Below are positions 49,241-57,027 of a stretch of 64,000 nucleotides of DNA, in pieces (the first letter of the stretch is position 1; the number at the start of each line of letters is the position of its first letter). This stretch comes from Actinophytocola sp044466355 (GTDB taxonomy: Bacteria; Actinomycetota; Actinomycetes; Mycobacteriales; Pseudonocardiaceae). A model generated the notes under the pieces. That model was given only the letters and a program-made list of their open reading frames with translations, was not told where the DNA came from and searched no databases. The stretch covers positions 295,907 through 359,906 of the forward strand of contig NZ_JBITMQ010000012.1 of assembly GCF_044466355.1 (NCBI RefSeq), written 5' to 3'. Both the position numbers and the translations under genes were made by a program.

Positions 49241-50739
49241 GCGGCGCCTCCCGTCGCGGCCTGCAGCACCGACTCCTCCGTGGCGTCCTCCTTGGACAGT
49301 TCCGCGGTCAGCCGTCCCTCGTGCATCACCAGCACGCGGTCGGCCATGCCCAGCACCTCCGGCAGCTCCGAGGAGATCATCAGCACCGCGATCCCCGATG
49401 CCGCCAGCTCGGCCAGCAACGCGTGGACCTCGACCTTCGCGCCGATGTCGATCCCGCGCGTCGGCTCGTCCACGATCAGCACGTCCGGCTCGGTCGCGAG
49501 CCACTTGCCCAGCACGACCTTCTGCTGGTTCCCGCCCGACAACGTCGCCACCGGGTCAGCCAGCCGCCGCCGCTTCACCCGCAGCCGATCCGCCCACTTC
49601 TCCGCCAGCGACCGCTCCTTCGCCCGGCTCACCAGGCCCCACCGCGACACCGCCCCGAGTCGCGGCAGCGTGGCGTTCCGCTCGATCGACAGGTCCAGCA
49701 CCAGCCCCTGCTCACGCCGGTCCTCCGGCACCATCGCCACCCCGGCGCGGATCGCGGCCTTCGGATCGCCGGGTGGCAAGCGCTTGCCGTTCACCGCCAC
49801 CAGCCCGGAGTCCAGCGGGTCGACACCGAAGATCGCCCGCGCGACCTCCGACCGGCCCGACCCGACCAGCCCGGCGAGCCCCACGATCTCCCCGCGCCGC
49901 ACCGAGAACGACACGTCCGCGAACACCCCGGCCCGCGTCAGACCGGACACGACCAGCGCCTCGTCCCCGGCCTCCGCGTCCTGCGGCGGGTACAGTTGCT
50001 CGACCGACCGGCCGACCATGCTGCGCACCAGCGTGTCCCGGTCGATCTCGGCCATGGGCGAGCTGGTCACGAGCGACCCGTCCCGCAGCACGGTCACCCG
50101 GTGACAGATCTCGTACATCTCCTCCAGCCGGTGGGAGATGAACAGCAGCGCGGCACCGTTCTCCGCGAGCCGCCGCGCCACCCGGAACAGCCGGTCGGCC
50201 TCCACAGTGGACAGTGCGGCGGTCGGCTCGTCCATCACGATGATCCGCGCGTCCGCCGACAGCGCCTTGCCGATCTCGATGATCTGCTGGTCGGCGATCG
50301 ACAGCCCGCGCGTGACGCGGCCGGGTTCGATCGGCACGCCCAGCGACGCGAACAACTCCGCTGCCCTGGCGTTCATCGCGGCCCGGTCGATCCGCCGGAA
50401 CGACCGCAGCGGCTGGCGTCCCATGAACACGTTCTCCGCGACCGTGAGGTCCGGGAACTGGCTCGGTTCCTGGTGGATCACCGCGATCCCGTGCCGTTGC
50501 GCGTCGCGCGGGCCAGAGAACTCGACGGGCTCGCCGTCGACGAGCACCGCGCCGGCGTCCGGGCGGTGCTCACCGCCGATCACCCGCACCACGGTGGACT
50601 TGCCGGCCCCGTTCTCGCCGGCGAGCCCGTGGACCTCGCCCGCGTGCAGTTCCAGGGAAACGCCCCGCAGCGCGCGGACCGCGGCGAACGACTTGTGGAC
50701 TTCGCGTAGCTCCAGTAGCGGGGGCACCTTTGCCGTCAC
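49237..50739 (-). CDS. Rhamnose ABC transporter ATP-binding protein
   Basis: A 500-residue double ATPase. Walker A GENGAGKST, signature SIADQQIIEIGKAL and Walker B IIVMDEPTAALS lie in the first half. In the second half are GLVGSGRSE (degenerate Walker A, normal for the class), LSGGNQQKVVLGKWL and VLIVDEPTRGIDIGAK. It is the first gene of the ten-gene minus-strand run. Two LacI-type operators and a sigma-70-like promoter lie just upstream (50764-50832). Confidence 0.9.
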   Translation of the reverse strand: MTAKVPPLLELREVHKSFAAVRALRGVSLELHAGEVHGLAGENGAGKSTVVRVIGGEHRPDAGAVLVDGEPVEFSGPRDAQRHGIAVIHQEPSQFPDLTVAENVFMGRQPLRSFRRIDRAAMNARAAELFASLGVPIEPGRVTRGLSIADQQIIEIGKALSADARIIVMDEPTAALSTVEADRLFRVARRLAENGAALLFISHRLEEMYEICHRVTVLRDGSLVTSSPMAEIDRDTLVRSMVGRSVEQLYPPQDAEAGDEALVVSGLTRAGVFADVSFSVRRGEIVGLAGLVGSGRSEVARAIFGVDPLDSGLVAVNGKRLPPGDPKAAIRAGVAMVPEDRREQGLVLDLSIERNATLPRLGAVSRWGLVSRAKERSLAEKWADRLRVKRRRLADPVATLSGGNQQKVVLGKWLATEPDVLIVDEPTRGIDIGAKVEVHALLAELAASGIAVLMISSELPEVLGMADRVLVMHEGRLTAELSKEDATEESVLQAATGGAA

Positions 50740-50763
50740 GCGCTCACCGCCTGCACGGGTTCG

Positions 50764-50832
50764 TGAAACGTTTCAGGCAACGTAGCCGAGCGCTGGCAAG
50801 CGCGTCAAGACACCGGAATTGACACGTTTCAA
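50764..50832 (-). promoter_or_regulatory. Promoter of the rhamnose operon with two LacI-type operators
   Basis: On the minus strand TTGACG (50808-50803) and TACGTT (50784-50779) are separated by 18 bases, a good sigma-70-type promoter. TGAAACGTTTCA (50764-50775) is a perfect 12-base palindrome of LacI-family type directly downstream of the -10. TTGACACGTTTCAA (50819-50832) is a second copy with six of seven pairs matching, upstream of the -35. Two operators flanking the promoter suggest looping repression. No lacI gene is in the window. The second site also contains TTGACA, usable as -35 for the divergent P450 gene. Confidence 0.65.
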
Positions 50833-50865
50833 CCGTCGTCCGCGCAGGTGCATAGACTCGGCCGC

Positions 50866-51990
50866 GTGACCGTCACGCTCGACGACCTGACCACCGATCC
50901 GCACCCCGTGCTGGCCCGGCTCCGCGCCACGTCGCCGGTCGCGTGGGTGCCTGTCCTCGACGGCTGGCTGGTGACCGGCTACGCGCTGGCGCAGCAGGTG
51001 ATGCGGGACGCGGCGACGTTCACCGTGGACGATCCACGCTTCTCGACGGCGACGGTCGTCGGCCCGAGCATGCTGTCCCTCGACGGGCCGGTGCACGCGC
51101 GCCACCGCGACCCGTTCGTGCCCCCGTTCCGCCCGGCGCCGGTGCGGGGTCGTTACTCGGCGTTCGTCGCCAAGTCGACAGAGCGCCTGATCGACAACCT
51201 GCTGCCGCGCGGCTCGGCGGAGCTGCGGGCGGACTTCGCGGGCCCGCTCGCGCTGTCGGTCGTGGCGGACGCGCTGGGCCTGACCGGCGTCGACCCGGCG
51301 GCCGTCCGCGCGTGGTACGCGGCGCTGGTCGACTCGGTGTCGGCGGTGACCGCGGGGGAGCCGCCGACGGAGACGGGCGCGGCGGCGTTCCGCGAGCTGG
51401 GGGAGAGCGTTCTCCGAACGATCGCCGACCCGGCCGCGGACTCCCTGCTGACCGGGGTCGACCTCGCCCCGGACGAGGTCGTGGCGAACGCCGCCGTGCT
51501 GATGTTCGGCGGCATCGACACGACCGAGAGCATGATCGCGAACCTGGTGCTGCACCTGCTGTCGCACCCGGCCGCGCTGGCCGCCGTGCGCACCGACCGC
51601 ACCCTGCTGCCGAACGCGATCGAGGAGTCGCTGCGCCACGAACCGGCCGCGTCGGTGGTCGACCGCTACGCGACCAGGGACGTGACGCTGGCGGGCGCGG
51701 AGATCGCGCAGGGCGACCTGGTGCGCGTGTCCATCGCGGGCGCCAACCGCGACCCCGCGGTGTTCGGTGATCCGGACACGTTCGACATCCACCGCGACAA
51801 CGCCCGCACCAACCTGGCCTTCGCGCTCGGCCCGCACTTCTGCCTCGGCGCCCGCCTTGCACGGGCGGAGGCGGAGATCGCGATGACCGCACTGCTCGAC
51901 CGGATGCCCCGGCTGCGCCTCGCGGAACCGACGGCGCCGACCGGCCTGGTGTTCCGCAAGCCGGACACGCTCAGGGTGCGCTGGGACTGA
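50866..51990 (+). CDS. Cytochrome P450
   Basis: A compact 374-residue class I bacterial P450. It has the oxygen-activation segment LMFGGIDTTESMIANL, the ExxR helix IEESLRHEPAASV and the heme loop FALGPHFCLGARLARAE, with the cysteine ligand at residue 326. GTG 50866 is taken as start (50848 is possible) because the N-terminus then begins TVTLDDLTTDPHPVL. No ferredoxin or reductase gene is near. Its substrate is unknown; the neighbours (rhamnose importer, methyltransferase) do not define a pathway. Confidence 0.88.
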   Translation: MTVTLDDLTTDPHPVLARLRATSPVAWVPVLDGWLVTGYALAQQVMRDAATFTVDDPRFSTATVVGPSMLSLDGPVHARHRDPFVPPFRPAPVRGRYSAFVAKSTERLIDNLLPRGSAELRADFAGPLALSVVADALGLTGVDPAAVRAWYAALVDSVSAVTAGEPPTETGAAAFRELGESVLRTIADPAADSLLTGVDLAPDEVVANAAVLMFGGIDTTESMIANLVLHLLSHPAALAAVRTDRTLLPNAIEESLRHEPAASVVDRYATRDVTLAGAEIAQGDLVRVSIAGANRDPAVFGDPDTFDIHRDNARTNLAFALGPHFCLGARLARAEAEIAMTALLDRMPRLRLAEPTAPTGLVFRKPDTLRVRWD

Positions 51991-52561
51991 CGGCGATGAC
52001 GCACACGACTGCGGGCGTGAGGTCGAGGAGTTCCGTGCGGAGGTCGGTGAACCCGGCCTCCGCGAGCAGCTCGCGCAGCTGCTGACCGGCCGCGTCCGTG
52101 GTCACGCCCGGGCACCGCGGCTGGGTGGCGAGCGCGATCCGCCCACCCGGCCGGAGCCGCGCACGCAGCTCACGCAGCCGCTCGACCGGCGCGGGCCAGA
52201 ACCCGATCGAGTTCACGGCGAGCACCACGTCGAGCGGCTCCCCGAAGTCCGGCAACCGCGCCACGGACGTGCACGTGACGTCGACCTGCCCGCCGAGGCG
52301 CCTGCGCGCCCGCCGCACCATCAGGTCGGAGTGGTCGATCCCGCGGACGTGCCCGCTGCGGCGGGCCAGTTCGGCGAGGGCGACGCCCGGCCCGAACCCG
52401 ACCTCCAGCACCCGGTCCTCCGGCCCCACGGCCAGCAACGACACGACCCACCGGTTGCGCTGCCGGTTGGAGCCGCGGTGGGCCATGACCCATCCCGACA
52501 GCCTGCCGCCGACCCCCCTCGGACGACCGAACTGGCTGACCATCCACTGTTTCACCGTCAT
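51971..52561 (-). CDS. Class I SAM-dependent methyltransferase
   Basis: A 196-residue protein. The SAM-binding motif is VLEVGFGPGVALAELARR, followed by VRGIDHSDLMVRRARRR, VVLAVNSIGFWPAPV and LRPGGRIALAT. ATG 52561 is used; a TTG seven codons upstream is possible. It is divergent from a merR gene with the operator-like palindromes between, so MerR probably controls it. It overlaps the convergent P450 gene by 20 bases. The substrate is unknown. Confidence 0.83.
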   Translation of the reverse strand: MTVKQWMVSQFGRPRGVGGRLSGWVMAHRGSNRQRNRWVVSLLAVGPEDRVLEVGFGPGVALAELARRSGHVRGIDHSDLMVRRARRRLGGQVDVTCTSVARLPDFGEPLDVVLAVNSIGFWPAPVERLRELRARLRPGGRIALATQPRCPGVTTDAAGQQLRELLAEAGFTDLRTELLDLTPAVVCVIAVSPSAP

Positions 52562-52587
52562 GGGGACAGCCAACGACTTCAAGTAGG

Positions 52588-52608
52588 CTTGACGTCAAGA
52601 TGTTGACG
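52588..52608. promoter_or_regulatory. Candidate MerR operator at the merR start
   Basis: CTTGACGTCAAG (52588-52599) is a perfect 12-base palindrome that ends exactly where the merR ATG begins. It overlaps a second inverted repeat, CGTCAA-GATG-TTGACG (52593-52608), which includes the first codons. There is no room for a ribosome site, so the merR mRNA is probably leaderless and autoregulated through these sites. The same 38-base gap must hold the promoter for the divergent methyltransferase. Confidence 0.5.
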
Positions 52609-53004
52609 ATCGGTGAACTGGCCAAGGCGACCGGTGTCGCGACCTCCGCGTTGCGGTACTGGGAGGCGCTCGGCCTCATTCCCGTCCCCGAACGGGTGTC
52701 CGGCAAGCGCCGCTACCCGCCGTCGACGGTCGACCTGGTCGGCGAGATCCTCCTGCTGCGGGACACCGGCTACACGCTGCGCGAGGTCGAGCAGGTCATG
52801 GCCAGGCGCGGCTCATGGCGCGAACTGGCGGAACGCAAACTCGCCGAGCTGGACGAACGGATCGCGAAGGCCCAGGCGGCACGCACCGCCATCGCCCACG
52901 GGCTGGCGTGCGAGCACCCGGACGTCCGCGAGTGCCCGACCTTCATCCGTGGCCGCGCGAGGCGGCTGGCCGGTGCCTCCCTGGCGGAGGCGCACGGGCA
53001 CTAG
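52600..53004 (+). CDS. MerR family transcriptional regulator
   Basis: A 134-residue regulator. The winged helix-turn-helix is LTIGELAKATGVATSALRYW with ALGLIPVPERVSGKRRYPPS, then a dimerisation coiled coil (LAERKLAELDERIAKAQAAR). The C-terminus carries two cysteines in LACEHPDVRECPTF, a pattern found in many redox- or metal-responsive MerR proteins. It should control itself and the divergent methyltransferase. Its TAG stop is the CTAG at the edge of the MITE-like element at 53001-53177. Confidence 0.87.
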   Translation: MLTIGELAKATGVATSALRYWEALGLIPVPERVSGKRRYPPSTVDLVGEILLLRDTGYTLREVEQVMARRGSWRELAERKLAELDERIAKAQAARTAIAHGLACEHPDVRECPTFIRGRARRLAGASLAEAHGH

Positions 53005-53177
53005 TGGGGTGTCCACCAATGTTGATGGGTTTATCGGTGGATCCAGGTTTCCGCTGGCAAGGCGCCGATCCTCCCTCGTACTGGGTGTACTTGGGTGGAT
53101 CGGCAACGCTGTCTCGCCGGCCCGGTACTCGCTGGGCCGCCGAGAAACCCGGCGAACGTTGGTGGACACCCCACTAG
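53001..53177. mobile_element. MITE-like element with 19-bp perfect terminal inverted repeats
   Basis: CTAGTGGGGTGTCCACCAA (53001-53019) is repeated as its exact complement at 53159-53177. Similarity continues inward for another 20 bases with mismatches (TGTTGATGGGTTTATC against CGTTCGCCGGGTTTC). The 177-base element has no coding capacity and lies between two convergent genes. Both outer ends read CTAG, which supplies the stop codon of merR on one side and of the membrane protein on the other. CTAG is a known target of IS5-type elements, so a non-autonomous derivative is possible. A strong bidirectional terminator is the alternative. Confidence 0.65.
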
Positions 53178-53641
53178 CTGCCCCAGACGTACAGGCCCAC
53201 ACCGCACAGCACCAGCGCCACCATGCTCGAGACCGTGCGCACCGTGTTCCACCGCCGCCAGCGCGCCGCGTACTCGGACCAGCTCAGGGACCCGCCGTCC
53301 AGCGCGTTGTTCATCGGCACGTTGACGCGCCCGGTGACGACCAGGGCGCCAAGGAGGTACACGACGGCGGCTGCCAGGTACAGCAGCGCCGCGGTCGTCT
53401 CGTCGAGCGCCAGCAGCAAGAACCCGGTCGCGGCGGCGGTGACCACCGGCCCGACGAACGTCGCGAGGAACCGCGGGTTGACGATCACGACGTTCATGCC
53501 GCGCATCGCCGCGGCGGCCCGCTCGTGCTCGACGCGGTCGAGACCGGGCACGACCGAGTTCGAGTACGCGAAGAACACGCCGTACACCGCGCCGAGCAGG
53601 ACGAGGTTCACGAGCGCGACGACGAGGGTCAGGACCACCAT
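53174..53641 (-). CDS. DUF1772-type membrane protein (anthrone-oxygenase-like)
   Basis: A 155-residue protein with four hydrophobic segments: VVLTLVVALVNLVLLGAVYG, FLATFVGPVVTAAATGFLLL, LLYLAAAVVYLLGALVVTG and SSMVALVLCGVGLYVW. The conserved VNVPMNNALDGG with WNTVRTVSS is typical of DUF1772, a family including anthrone oxygenases and many proteins of unknown role. ATG 53641 starts the first helix. Its stop lies in the terminal repeat of the MITE-like element. Confidence 0.8.
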   Translation of the reverse strand: MVVLTLVVALVNLVLLGAVYGVFFAYSNSVVPGLDRVEHERAAAAMRGMNVVIVNPRFLATFVGPVVTAAATGFLLLALDETTAALLYLAAAVVYLLGALVVTGRVNVPMNNALDGGSLSWSEYAARWRRWNTVRTVSSMVALVLCGVGLYVWGS

Positions 53642-53720
53642 GGGCGTGACGCTACGCGGCCGGATCCCGTCAGCGGTACCGAAATCGGACGTCCTGGCAG
53701 GTATCGTGGACGACCGGTGC

Positions 53721-54191
53721 TCAGGCGGCCCGCATCGCCGCCCGGAACAGCACCTGCTGGTTGCCTTCGACCCAGGTGATGCCCTGCTTGATCGCCCGGA
53801 TGCGCCAGCCGTCGCCGGTCCGCACCAGGCGGAAGTCGTACGTGCCCCCGACCGTCCACAGTGGAGATCCGTGCGGGTTGGTGAGCCGGTGCACGCCAAC
53901 GACGTTCGCGGTGGCGGTCGCGGTGTCGCCGTCCGTGTCGACGAGCACGTTCGTGATCAGGTGCTGCGTGGCCTCGAGGCCGTCCATGGTGCGGCGCCAC
54001 GAGCCCTGCTTGTCGGTGGCGAGCAGCTCGTCGACGCCCGCCTCCTGCGGTTCACCGCCCCACAGCGCCGTGTAGTCGGTGTGGACGACGTCGGTGAAGA
54101 GCGCTTTCAGCCCGTCCCAGTCACGCCGGTCGAGGCACCAGCCGAACCTGGTGACGATGTCGGTGATGGCGGCGCGGTCGGCAAGGTCCAT
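53721..54191 (-). CDS. SnoaL-like (NTF2 superfamily) protein
   Basis: A 156-residue single-domain cone-fold protein: ITDIVTRFGWCLDRRDWDG, LFTDVVHTDYTALWG, QHLITNVLVDTDGDTATATA, GTYDFRLVRTGDGWRIRAIK. Polar residues for a dehydratase- or isomerase-like pocket (Asp in LDRRDWD, His in VVHTDY) are present. Relatives act on steroids, dienes or polyketides, so the substrate is not predictable. It is divergent from the malonyl-CoA-ligase-like gene with a 72-base gap. Confidence 0.8.
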   Translation of the reverse strand: MDLADRAAITDIVTRFGWCLDRRDWDGLKALFTDVVHTDYTALWGGEPQEAGVDELLATDKQGSWRRTMDGLEATQHLITNVLVDTDGDTATATANVVGVHRLTNPHGSPLWTVGGTYDFRLVRTGDGWRIRAIKQGITWVEGNQQVLFRAAMRAA

Positions 54192-54263
54192 GGGTCAAGG
54201 GTGCGGCACGCCGGTCAAGGGGGGCTCGAAACCGATCACGGGGGCGCGATGGATAGTGGTGGC

Positions 54264-55691
54264 ATGTTTCCGGACCTGGTGAGCGGCAACGACCGCGTGG
54301 CGTTGCGATTCGGCGCGGAGGCGCTGACCTACGGCGAGCTGTCGTCGCTGGCGGCCGAGCTGGCGGACGACCTCCGTGGGCGGACCCGGGTGGCGGTGTG
54401 GGCGACCAACACGATGGACACGTGCGTGGCCGTCGTCGGTGCGCTGGTGGCCGGCGTGCCGGTGGTGCCGATCAACCCCAAGGTCGGCGAACGGGAGCTG
54501 ACCCACATCGTCACCGACAGCGCCCCCGACCTGCTGCTGGCCGCGGCCGGCGCGGACCTGCAACCCGGCCTGGCAGCGCTGTCCCGGCGGGCGGTCCCCA
54601 CACGACCGCGGGACCGGGCACCGGCGCGGGCACCGGAACCGTCCCCGGAAACCCCGGCGTTCGTCGTCTACACCTCGGGCACGACCGGTCCACCGAAGGG
54701 CGTGGTGCTGCCCCGCCGTGCGGTGACGTCCAACCTGGACGCCCTGGCGGAGGCGTGGGAGTGGACCGGCGACGACGTGCTGGTGCACGGGCTGCCGCTG
54801 TTCCACGTGCACGGCCTGATCGTCGGCGTGGTCGGCCCGCTGCGCCGCGGCGGCACGCTGCACCACCTCGGCCGCTTCTCCTCCCGGGCGGCGGGGGCGG
54901 CACTGGCGGGCGAGGCGACGATGATGTTCGGCGTCCCGACCATGTACCACCGCCTGGCCCAGGACTGCGCGGCGGATCCCGAGCTGGCGGGGACGATCGG
55001 CGGCGCACGCCTGCTGGTGTCTGGCTCGGCGGCCCTGCCCGCGACGGACCACGAACGCCTGGCCGCGGCGACCGGGCAGCGGGTCGTGGAGCGGTACGGC
55101 ATGACGGAGACGCTCATGAACTGCAGCGTCCGGGCTTCGGGCGACCGCAGGCCGGGCGCGGTCGGTCTGCCGCTGCCGGGTGTGGACCTGCGCCTGGTGG
55201 ACGACCACGGCGACGAGCTGGCCGCGTGGGACGGCGAGACGGTCGGGGAGATCGAGGTCAGGGGCGACAACCTGTTCCTCGGTTACCTGAACCGCCCGGA
55301 GGCGACCGAGGCCGTGATGCACGACGGCTGGTTCCGGACCGGCGACATGGCGGTCCGCGACCCGGACGGGTACGTGCGGATCGTCGGCCGCCGCGCGACG
55401 GACCTCATCAAGAGCGGCGGCTACAAGATCGGCGCGGGCGAGATCGAGAACGCACTGCTGGACCACCCCGCGGTGGCCGAGGTGGCGGTGACCGGCGAAC
55501 CGGACGAGGACCTGGGCGAACGGATCGTCGCGTGGGTGGTGCCGAACGGCGAGGCGCCGGACCCGTCGGAACTGGCCGACCACGTGGCCCGCCTGCTGGC
55601 GCCGCACAAACGTCCGAGGGTCGTCCACTTCCGGGAGAGCCTGCCCCGCAACGAGATGGGCAAGATCGTGAAACGAGCCCTGAACGGCTGA
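54264..55691 (+). CDS. Acyl-CoA synthetase, probably malonyl-CoA ligase type
   Basis: A 475-residue ANL-superfamily ligase. ATP-binding loop VVYTSGTTGPPKGVVLPRRA, then LPLFHVHGLIVGVVGPLRRG, MMFGVPTMYHRL, RYGMTETLMN, FRTGDMAVRDPDGYVRIVGR and catalytic-lysine region PRNEMGKIVKRAL. The short length and the HVHGL and ATMMFGVPTMYHRL segments are like MatB malonyl-CoA synthetases. ATG 54264 is used; ATG 54249 is possible. It would make malonyl- or methylmalonyl-CoA from the free acid. Confidence 0.83.
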   Translation: MFPDLVSGNDRVALRFGAEALTYGELSSLAAELADDLRGRTRVAVWATNTMDTCVAVVGALVAGVPVVPINPKVGERELTHIVTDSAPDLLLAAAGADLQPGLAALSRRAVPTRPRDRAPARAPEPSPETPAFVVYTSGTTGPPKGVVLPRRAVTSNLDALAEAWEWTGDDVLVHGLPLFHVHGLIVGVVGPLRRGGTLHHLGRFSSRAAGAALAGEATMMFGVPTMYHRLAQDCAADPELAGTIGGARLLVSGSAALPATDHERLAAATGQRVVERYGMTETLMNCSVRASGDRRPGAVGLPLPGVDLRLVDDHGDELAAWDGETVGEIEVRGDNLFLGYLNRPEATEAVMHDGWFRTGDMAVRDPDGYVRIVGRRATDLIKSGGYKIGAGEIENALLDHPAVAEVAVTGEPDEDLGERIVAWVVPNGEAPDPSELADHVARLLAPHKRPRVVHFRESLPRNEMGKIVKRALNG

Positions 55692-55943
55692 CGGCGCTGC
55701 GCGGACACGGGCCCGGCCGGGGACGTTCGAGTGCACTCCGATCAACTTCGGTATCCGCCCGCTGACCTGGTCGAACCTGGCCTGACGGACCGGGTCGCTC
55801 AGCGTCGGCGTGCGCCCGGGGGAGTACGGGCCCGGTTGGTTTTACGTCGCTGGGGGCGGATCAGGTGCCGCTCGCCGAGGGACGCGGGCACCCCGTTCGG
55901 CCAGCGAACATTGTGGCATCACCGAGTTGAGGGGATACACACA

Positions 55944-56414
55944 ATGACCACGCAGCAGACCGTTCTCGTCGAGCCGAAGGAAACCACCTCCCGCACCGAG
56001 GAGTTCTTCCAGCGCCTCGCCCGCCGCTACGGTGCCACCGCCCTGCGCGTCTCCCTGGCCATCACCTTCCTGTGGTTCGGCGCGTTGAAGATCACGAACG
56101 ACACGCCCGTCGGTGACTTCGTCGCCAGCACCGTCGACTGGATCCCCGGTGTTACCGGCAGCTGGTTCGTGCCGTTCCTCGGGGTGGTCGAGGTGCTGCT
56201 CGGGACGGCCTTGCTGTTCGGGCGCGGAGCCCGCATCGTGCTGCCGTTGCTCTTCGCTCACCTGTCCGGGACGTTCCTCGCGCTGGTCACCCAGCCGGAC
56301 GTCACCTTCCAGGACGGCAACCTGCTCATGCTGACCACCGAGGGTGAGTTCGTGGTCAAGAACCTGATCCTGCTGAGCGCGGTGCTCGTGCTCTACGGCC
56401 GCCGCCGTGGCTGA
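55944..56414 (+). CDS. DoxX-family membrane protein
   Basis: A 156-residue protein with a soluble N-terminal 30 residues and four hydrophobic segments. The first is ALRVSLAITFLWFGALKITN and the last NLILLSAVLVLYGRRRG. VEVLLGTALLFGRGARIVLP is typical of the DoxX/DUF417 group. AGGGG lies nine bases before ATG 55944. The 252 bases upstream (55692-55943) hold no gene I can support. A perfect hairpin terminator follows it (56424-56460). Confidence 0.8.
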   Translation: MTTQQTVLVEPKETTSRTEEFFQRLARRYGATALRVSLAITFLWFGALKITNDTPVGDFVASTVDWIPGVTGSWFVPFLGVVEVLLGTALLFGRGARIVLPLLFAHLSGTFLALVTQPDVTFQDGNLLMLTTEGEFVVKNLILLSAVLVLYGRRRG

Positions 56415-56423
56415 GAACCGACC

Positions 56424-56460
56424 CCAGTGAGCCGGGCGCCCACCGCGCCCGGCTCACTGG
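56424..56460. terminator. Bidirectional hairpin terminator
   Basis: CCAGTGAGCCGGGCGC (56424-56439) and its exact complement (56445-56460) form a perfect 16-base stem with a five-base loop. It stands nine bases after the DoxX stop and includes the last codon and stop of the convergent GNAT gene. There is no T run, as is common for actinomycete terminators. It is the strongest simple hairpin in the window. Confidence 0.85.
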
Positions 56461-56990
56461 TCTGTCGACAGGATCCCCATCGTGAACGTGTTGTGCCACC
56501 TGCCGTCCCACCACAGCGCGTCGCGGTGTTCGCCCTCCACGCGGAAGCCGCACTTCTCGTACACCCGGCGGGCCCGCGGGTTGTGCTCGAACACCTCCAG
56601 GTGCACCCGGTGCAGGCCGGCGTCCTCGAAGGCGTACCGCACCGCCAGCCGCGTCGCCTCCATGCCAAGCCCCTTCCCGTACGCGTGTGACACGAGCACG
56701 ATGCGGAAGCCGACCGAGCGGTTGTCCTCGTCCAGGTCGTTCAGCACGACCTCCCCGACGAACGCGCCGTCGTGCAGGATCGCCCAGTCGGCGCGGTCGT
56801 CCGCCTGCCGCACCTTCGCGAGCCACGCCCGGACCTGCCCTTCCGTGAACGTCGCGTGTGTGCCGGTCAGCCGCCGCGACTCCTCGTCCCGCAGCATCGC
56901 CCACTCGCCGTCGAAGTGCTCCGGGCCCAGTGGGACGAGCGTCACCCGCTCCCCGACAAGCGTCCGCTGTTCCTGAAACGCTGAGATCAC
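56454..56990 (-). CDS. RimJ/RimL-type GNAT acetyltransferase
   Basis: A 178-residue GNAT of the ribosomal-protein acetyltransferase type. TLVGERVTLVPLGPEHFDGE opens the fold, VGFRIVLVSHAYGKGLGMEA is the acetyl-CoA loop, and FEHNPRARRVYEKCGFRVEG closes it. The GTG start (56990) lies in an inverted repeat shared with the divergent hydrolase start. The substrate is unknown. Confidence 0.85.
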   Translation of the reverse strand: MISAFQEQRTLVGERVTLVPLGPEHFDGEWAMLRDEESRRLTGTHATFTEGQVRAWLAKVRQADDRADWAILHDGAFVGEVVLNDLDEDNRSVGFRIVLVSHAYGKGLGMEATRLAVRYAFEDAGLHRVHLEVFEHNPRARRVYEKCGFRVEGEHRDALWWDGRWHNTFTMGILSTDQ

Positions 56991-57027
56991 ACTCTCAGGA
57001 AATCACGGGCACTATGAGAGCGTGATC
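56985..57027. promoter_or_regulatory. Inverted repeat spanning both divergent start codons
   Basis: GATCACACTCTCA (56985-56997) and TGAGAGCGTGATC (57015-57027) are complementary at 12 of 13 positions, with a 17-base spacer. Each arm contains the GTG start of one gene (56990 on minus, 57022 on plus), so both genes begin with the same GTGATC. TATGAG (57014-57019) could be a -10 for the plus-strand gene and would give a leaderless mRNA. One dimeric regulator covering both starts, or leaderless promoters arising by inverted duplication, would explain it. Confidence 0.55.

Noticed and set aside
53004..53175. Short reading frames in both directions across the MITE-like element
   Set aside because: They are created by the inverted repeats, have no domain or start signal, and end at the element borders.
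55692..55943. Possible N-terminal extension of the DoxX protein or a separate small gene
   Set aside because: The in-frame upstream sequence is arginine-rich with no homology or ribosome site, while ATG 55944 has a good AGGGG and begins the conserved domain.
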